A stretch of 22,248 nt of DNA from Lingula anatina (taxonomy: Eukaryota; Brachiopoda; Lingulata; Lingulida; Lingulidae): contig NW_019774425.1 of the NCBI RefSeq assembly GCF_001039355.2, positions 28,551 to 50,798 on the forward strand, given 5' to 3'. Each line of letters starts with the position of its first letter. The first letter of the stretch is position 1. The notes under the pieces are model-generated. The model was not told where the DNA came from. It saw only the letters and a program-made list of their open reading frames with translations, and did not search any database. Of this stretch, positions 18,177-22,248 are shown piece after piece. The position numbers and the translations under genes were made by a program.

Positions 18177-20369
18177 CTAGACTTGTGTGTCATTATCATC
18201 TGAACTTCTATTAGTTTGTTGAATTCGTTTCAAAAGTGAAAGTTTAATCTTTTTCCAAAACTCCGCCCTTTTGTGTTCATTTTCTTCCTCCAGCCATTCC
18301 AGATAGGTCAAGTGACGCTTCATGAGTCTAAGCGTCTTGGGAAGCTGTTTATAAGGTATCTGCTCGAGAAACACAACAATGATCGCCCCACGCCTCTCCC
18401 GCAACACCTTTGCCTGAGTAATGTCAACCTCGTACTTACACCAATCACTTTTAATAAAGTTGTGCGAGATTATCAGTATAGTGGCTCTGCTTGCCTCCAT
18501 TTTCTCTACTATGTTGTCTATGATGTATTCCCCAGGTAAGAAATCTCTTGAATGGATACACACTTTAAAGCTTATGTCCTGACCTTTACCTTGACCCTGG
18601 TCGGTACTCTGACCTTCACCCTCCACGTGCGGGAGAAATTGCCGCACAATCCACTCCTCACTACTGCCGGCGTAAGCAACGAAGGCGTCATTTTCATAAT
18701 GTGCTTGGTTCTTATTACATCTTACGTAGCTTTTACGAAAACGACTCTGTCTTCTTAGATGCCAACAGTATACGATGTCCAGACGATGATATGCGACAAA
18801 ACTTGCCAATCCCGCCCGTGAATAAACCGTCGTCGTGAATAAACCGTCGTGCCGCGCTGGTCATGCTGCTTACCTGGCCATTGTTCTCCGGTTTTATTAC
18901 GCAATTTGGAGGCACTGTACAGTACCGATCCCCACATATATATATCACACCTTACCTGGTTATTGTTCTCNAAAACTTGCCAATCCCGACACTATCACAA
19001 CTCCGGCTCCTACACATATGAAAACAAAAGGAACCGTGTAACATGTTATCCAATCAGGATCAAAGTCTCGTAATCTGGTGTTTGTGAGCTCGGCGGGAAC
19101 ACCGCACGTTTGGTAGTCTCCCTCTAATGCCTGTATGGTTGGATTTCTGATCCAAGCGGAGAACCTGCTATTTTCGCAGGTACAGAAAAAATTGTTTTTC
19201 TCGACGTTAAGGTAACGAAGTGCGGTGTTTTGCTGTAGCATATCCACATCGACAGTAAAGAGCCTGTTATTACTAAGATCCAGATGCACCAGTGAATATA
19301 AAACGTTTATTGAAGAATCTATACTTTTCAGAAAATTGCTCGATAGATCCAGATATTCTAAACGAGGTACCTTGGAAAACATGTTCGCCGGAAGTGAGAT
19401 CATGTTGTTCGAAGCTAGCACTAGTATTCCCAGATTAGGTAAAGAAGATTTGAAAATGTTAGGAAGTGTTTTGCCTCTCCAAATTCTTCTGCAAAATAAA
19501 TCGTTACCCGCCAAATCTAGTTCATACAGTCTCGATAGCCCTACAAACAAAGACCTGCCGTCATCAGAATCCGGTACACAGAGCGCGTTGTTCCTGTAAT
19601 GAAGTCTGACCAGTGAGGACATGTTTTGGATGTAAAATGTACAGTCCGTATTCCACAGGTACAATTCGTTCAGGGAAGTCAACATCGTTAAATTGAGATA
19701 TTGGTTAGACAATGGATTATATGTCAGATCGAGATATTGTAAATGTTTATGAAATGGAAAATCTATCTGCCTCGTATGGGTGAACACGAAAGAATTTCCT
19801 ATGGCATCTAACTTTTGCAGGTTAACAAAGCTCGAAAGTATTTTATAAAGAACTTCCATATCGTAAATTTTGTTGTAACCGATGTCCAGCTCGATAAGCG
19901 ACGATGACATATTTGAACTTGTTGGAAATGTACTGGCATTCGCTGATATACGGTTTCTTTGAAAATCGGCTCTCTTCAAATTTGGAAGTAGCGCAAGGAA
20001 TCTTGGCAAATCAACGAGTGAGTTCTTCTGAAATGACACGTTCTGAAGTTCATTTAGTTCCAAGAGAGCACCATGCTCTATTGTTTCTAAATTACATTCC
20101 GACATGTCGAGCTCTTTCAGGCCAAGAAGGCCACTGAAAGTTCCATTTCTTAATGTTTCGATCCTCCCTGATATTTTGAGAGACGTAGTATAGAGCGGTA
20201 ATTCAGGAAGATCGCCCTCAGTCATGTTGGTGCAATTCACGCTCAGTCCCCGGTTGTCGTCAGTGCACGTGCATTTACGGGGACAGAGAGTACCAGTGAA
20301 AACGACCCTTACATTGGCGATGAAAAAAACACCCAAAAGTAACAGAGGTCTACGAGTTCCAAAATCCAT
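18177..20369 (-). pseudogene. Toll-like receptor, second copy, interrupted at the membrane helix
   Basis: It has the same architecture as the TLR at 12240-14255. The ectodomain part (20369 to about 18972) and the TIR part (about 18814-18177) are both open, but an inserted segment separates them within the membrane helix. A stop codon follows three codons into the insertion. As written, translation would give a signal peptide, LRRs, LRRCT and most of a membrane helix but no TIR. The TIR keeps RDFLPG and FW, while the box 1 tyrosine (YDAF) is replaced by Asn (NDAF). A single N at 18971 sits at one junction, so an assembly artefact is possible and the gene could be intact in the organism. If the insertion is real, the product would be a signalling-dead, decoy-like receptor, or the locus is dead. 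Confidence 0.8.
18815..18971. mobile_element. Inserted segment in TLR copy 2, flanked by 17-bp direct repeats
   Basis: AAAACTTGCCAATCCCG occurs at 18798-18814 and again at 18972-18988. The TLR in copy 1 has this site once in variant form. The 157 bases between (one is N) contain a tandem GTGAATAAACCGTC pair and two copies of CTTACCTGGYYATTGTTCTC, the second running into the N. A 17-bp target-site duplication would fit target-primed retrotransposition, yet no poly(A) tail is visible. The N may hide a longer or repeated insertion. Confidence 0.6.
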
Positions 20370-20492
20370 GGTAGCTCGCCGCTCTGTTGTGCTTGTCGTA
20401 TATGTTCGTCAGTTAAAATGTCAGAAAATGAATAATTTTAGGCAAAAGCCGTAAGCACCACTGCCGGTCTACAAGCAAAAATTGCGCACGCT

Positions 20493-20503
20493 GTATTTAA
20501 ACC
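20493..20503 (-). promoter_or_regulatory. TATA-like element upstream of TLR copy 2
   Basis: The - strand reads GGTTTAAATAC, identical to 14372-14382 and about 125 bases from the ATG. It shows that the duplication carried its core promoter region along. Confidence 0.35.
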
Positions 20504-20594
20504 AGTGTTGAACGCGACAGAGTGAGTAAACCACGCGCTGTAAGTAATAATCAAAATTTTAAATGTTGCTTTTTAACAAAGTCTACGCAACACA

Positions 20595-20604
20595 GGAAGC
20601 TCCC
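20595..20604 (-). promoter_or_regulatory. kappaB-like site upstream of TLR copy 2
   Basis: GGGAGCTTCC on the - strand is the same as at 14470-14479. The neighbouring CRE-like bases of copy 1 are changed here. Confidence 0.35.
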
Positions 20605-20896
20605 CTTTGTGTCAACTTACTTTATTTTACGTTGACAGGTGAAAAAAGAATTAGGCCCACTCAGAGCTCGTGTTGAAATTGTATATGTTTGCTCTATGTC
20701 ATATGAACCAGGAAGGGGTGTGGATGGTAAAGTCATGTTTGGTATTAATTATCTTTAAATGATGCAGGTCATCGTCACCGTGCAGCGTGGTAAAATGACC
20801 CTTGAATGAGAGAAAATATGGTTGTGCCTCGTTTTTATCTTTAAAATGGTGGAAAGAAACACACTGTATCCGTAGGAAGAAAAAAATCTGAAATAG

Positions 20897-21240
20897 TGTG
20901 ACGATGTAGTGTGTTAGTTGAGATTGTTTTATATTGTTACCGGTAGATGTCTCTATAAGTAAAGTGTTGTTCGGTGTGCAAGTTTGAATCTCTCCCGTGA
21001 TTGGTAACCTAAAGGTAAAACTGTTCACTGTATAATTGGTTCTGATTGGTAAACGTGTACTATCTGAACTTGTATATAAGGTCCGACTTGAAATAAATCG
21101 GTTTCTTTTCTTGGGCTTTTGGCTACCTATTTGGTCTGCGAGTTATTATTTGGCTCCTTTTTTGGCTCTTAACTCTGAGATACCAGTAAGTACATTGTTA
21201 TTTGTACCTTCATAAGGCACTCGGCCGCGAAGGCGTAACA
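20897..21240 (+). mobile_element. LTR of a retrotransposon (Ty3/Gypsy-like, tentative)
   Basis: This 344-base segment starts TGTGACG and ends CGTAACA, near-inverted TG...CA termini. It contains a TATA box (GTATATAAG, 21072-21080) and an AATAAA (21092-21097), the usual U3-R layout. It is followed two bases later by a primer-binding-like sequence. Its first base coincides with the end of the TLR block homology, as expected for an insertion into that block. The matching 3' LTR is not in the window. Confidence 0.7.
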
Positions 21241-21242
21241 AT

Positions 21243-21260
21243 TGGGGCAGTCGACAGGAT
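21243..21260 (+). promoter_or_regulatory. Primer-binding-like site of the LTR element
   Basis: TGGGGCAGTCGACAGGAT begins with TGG (complement of the tRNA CCA end) and ends in GGAT, matching the layout of a tRNA 3' end including the T stem. The implied acceptor stem (GCAGUCG) resembles animal tRNA-Ser, with one or two mismatches from memory. A tRNA-Ser primer is my inference. Confidence 0.5.
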
Positions 21261-22248
21261 AGATTTTGTGTTGCTTGTTAATAAATGAAAGGATACAATT
21301 TGTGTAGCATATGTTGTTAAATTGACAGGATAGATTTTGTGTAGCTAACGTTGTCAATTTACGGGATAGAATTTGTGTAGCTTGTGTAGTTAGAGGATAG
21401 AATTGTTAGTTATTAGTGATATAGGAATTTTTGAAAAGCTTTGTGTATGACTGAGTGAGAGTTGGAAAGATGGCGACACGTGTTGGACGGGACTTGTTGA
21501 AAGACGCGAACTAGTCGGAACATATTGCAGTGATATTTCATTTTCATTGTTGTTTGATACTCGCGGCAATTCAGTAAATATTGTCAAAGTAGCATTCATT
21601 TTAGTAGAGATATTTTGTACTAATTTTCTGTTGTGATACTACACCTGCGGAGATATAGTGGACCACGTGTAGTGAGTAGTAGTCGGAAAGACCACGTGTA
21701 ATCACAGACCCGAGCTTGTATAGAGCCTTATGTTGTAATTAGAATACAGAACATAATTTAGTGAGTTTATTTACAAAGAAAAGCATTTATTTAAAATAAA
21801 GGTTTCAAATTTGTGTTTTTCACTAACTTGCTGAATGAAGGAGTGAGTGTGAATTGTTTATTGTATATTTTTATCAATATTGCAATAGCATATTAACCCA
21901 TTACAGTGACGTCATATTTGCTCCGTAACACTAGTCCCGCGGCCATGCTGGAGGGAATGAACGACGGGGAATAGTAGCGGTAATATTGGTGAACCAAATA
22001 AAATAAAATAAACTTCATATCGCGATCAAGTACACCAAAGGGAAAAGGATATATACAAGCCGAAGCTTCAGCTGCTCAGCAGGATCGACCAATATGAACT
22101 CAAGACAGTCTAAAAACATGAAATCCTACCAAATGCTACTTATCCAACATCGTGTTGTCAGAAGATAGTTAAGTTATCTTGTACTTCATTTTTCTTGTTC
22201 ATTGGGTAATAACAGTTATAGTTTGAGAGAGTTTAATGTGTAATCATA
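21261..22248 (+). other. Leader/interior of the LTR element, no gag ORF visible
   Basis: About 1 kb follows the primer-binding-like site to the window end. A degenerate repeat of GGATAGATTTTGTGTAGC recurs about every 37 bases at roughly 21253, 21291, 21324 and 21362. An ATG at 21471 (ATGGCGACACG) opens only a 14-codon frame. No gag, protease or polymerase motif is seen. The element may have a long leader, be non-autonomous, or be degraded. The far right (21900-22248) is unassigned. Confidence 0.45.

Larger units (their letters stand above)
17821..20896 (-). repeat. Duplicated TLR block, copy 2
   Basis: This is the direct duplicate of 11907-14754. It is longer because of an inserted segment at the membrane helix (18815-18971), a few small indels (one serine codon, 5 bases in the 5' UTR) and an insertion near 20761-20780. 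On the right the match ends exactly at the LTR beginning at 20897. Confidence 0.9.

Noticed and set aside
21471-21515. Start of a gag gene after the LTR leader
   Set aside because: The frame from ATGGCGACACG closes after 14 codons, and no gag motif follows in any frame.
1-22248. CRISPR array, bacterial operon or phage-like cassette
   Set aside because: No regularly spaced direct repeats with unique spacers, no ribosome-binding-site-led gene strings; introns and TLRs show animal DNA.

Overview
The window looks like nuclear DNA of a marine invertebrate animal. It is AT-rich and crowded with dispersed repeats. Coding sequence is split by GT-AG introns, and it carries Toll-like receptor (TLR) genes of the short, intronless, single-cysteine-cluster type found in protostomes and some invertebrate deuterostomes. 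A lophotrochozoan, most likely a mollusc, fits best, but no marker here fixes the species. There is no sign of bacterial gene organisation.

Left third (1-9822, + strand). Two exons of one unidentified gene (2515-2932 and 9696-9822) have good splice sites and matching phase across a 6.8-kb intron. Transposon debris lies upstream of and inside that intron: a foldback element (66-481), an internally deleted Tc1-like relic with TA target duplication (1517-2348), a MITE-like element (3128-3973) inserted in an older repeat whose uninterrupted copy is at 8193-8660, a family sharing a 'CCAGTGTAAAG' terminus (4832-6822, again at 16260-16505), a 31-bp minisatellite and a second foldback (9006-9143).

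Middle (10744-14255, - strand). An intact LINE ORF1p-like reading frame (10744-11682) stands without any reverse transcriptase. It is followed by an intact 671-residue TLR (12240-14255) with signal peptide, LRRNT, leucine-rich repeats, LRRCT, one membrane helix and a TIR domain with boxes 1, 2 and 3.

Right third. The TLR block (11907-14754) is repeated in the same orientation at 17821-20896 with a few percent divergence. The second TLR is broken at the membrane helix by an inserted segment flanked by 17-bp direct repeats and abutting a single N. Directly upstream of this copy the shared homology stops exactly where an LTR begins (20897-21240), followed by a tRNA-primer-binding-like site and a repeat-rich leader running to the window end.

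Functionally the only clear host system is innate immune sensing: an LRR ectodomain for ligand recognition and a TIR for MyD88-type signalling, with a kappaB-like motif kept upstream of both copies. The main interest is a young receptor duplication being shaped by mobile elements, and an unidentified neighbouring gene. I found no novel defence cassette, CRISPR array or RNA gene.
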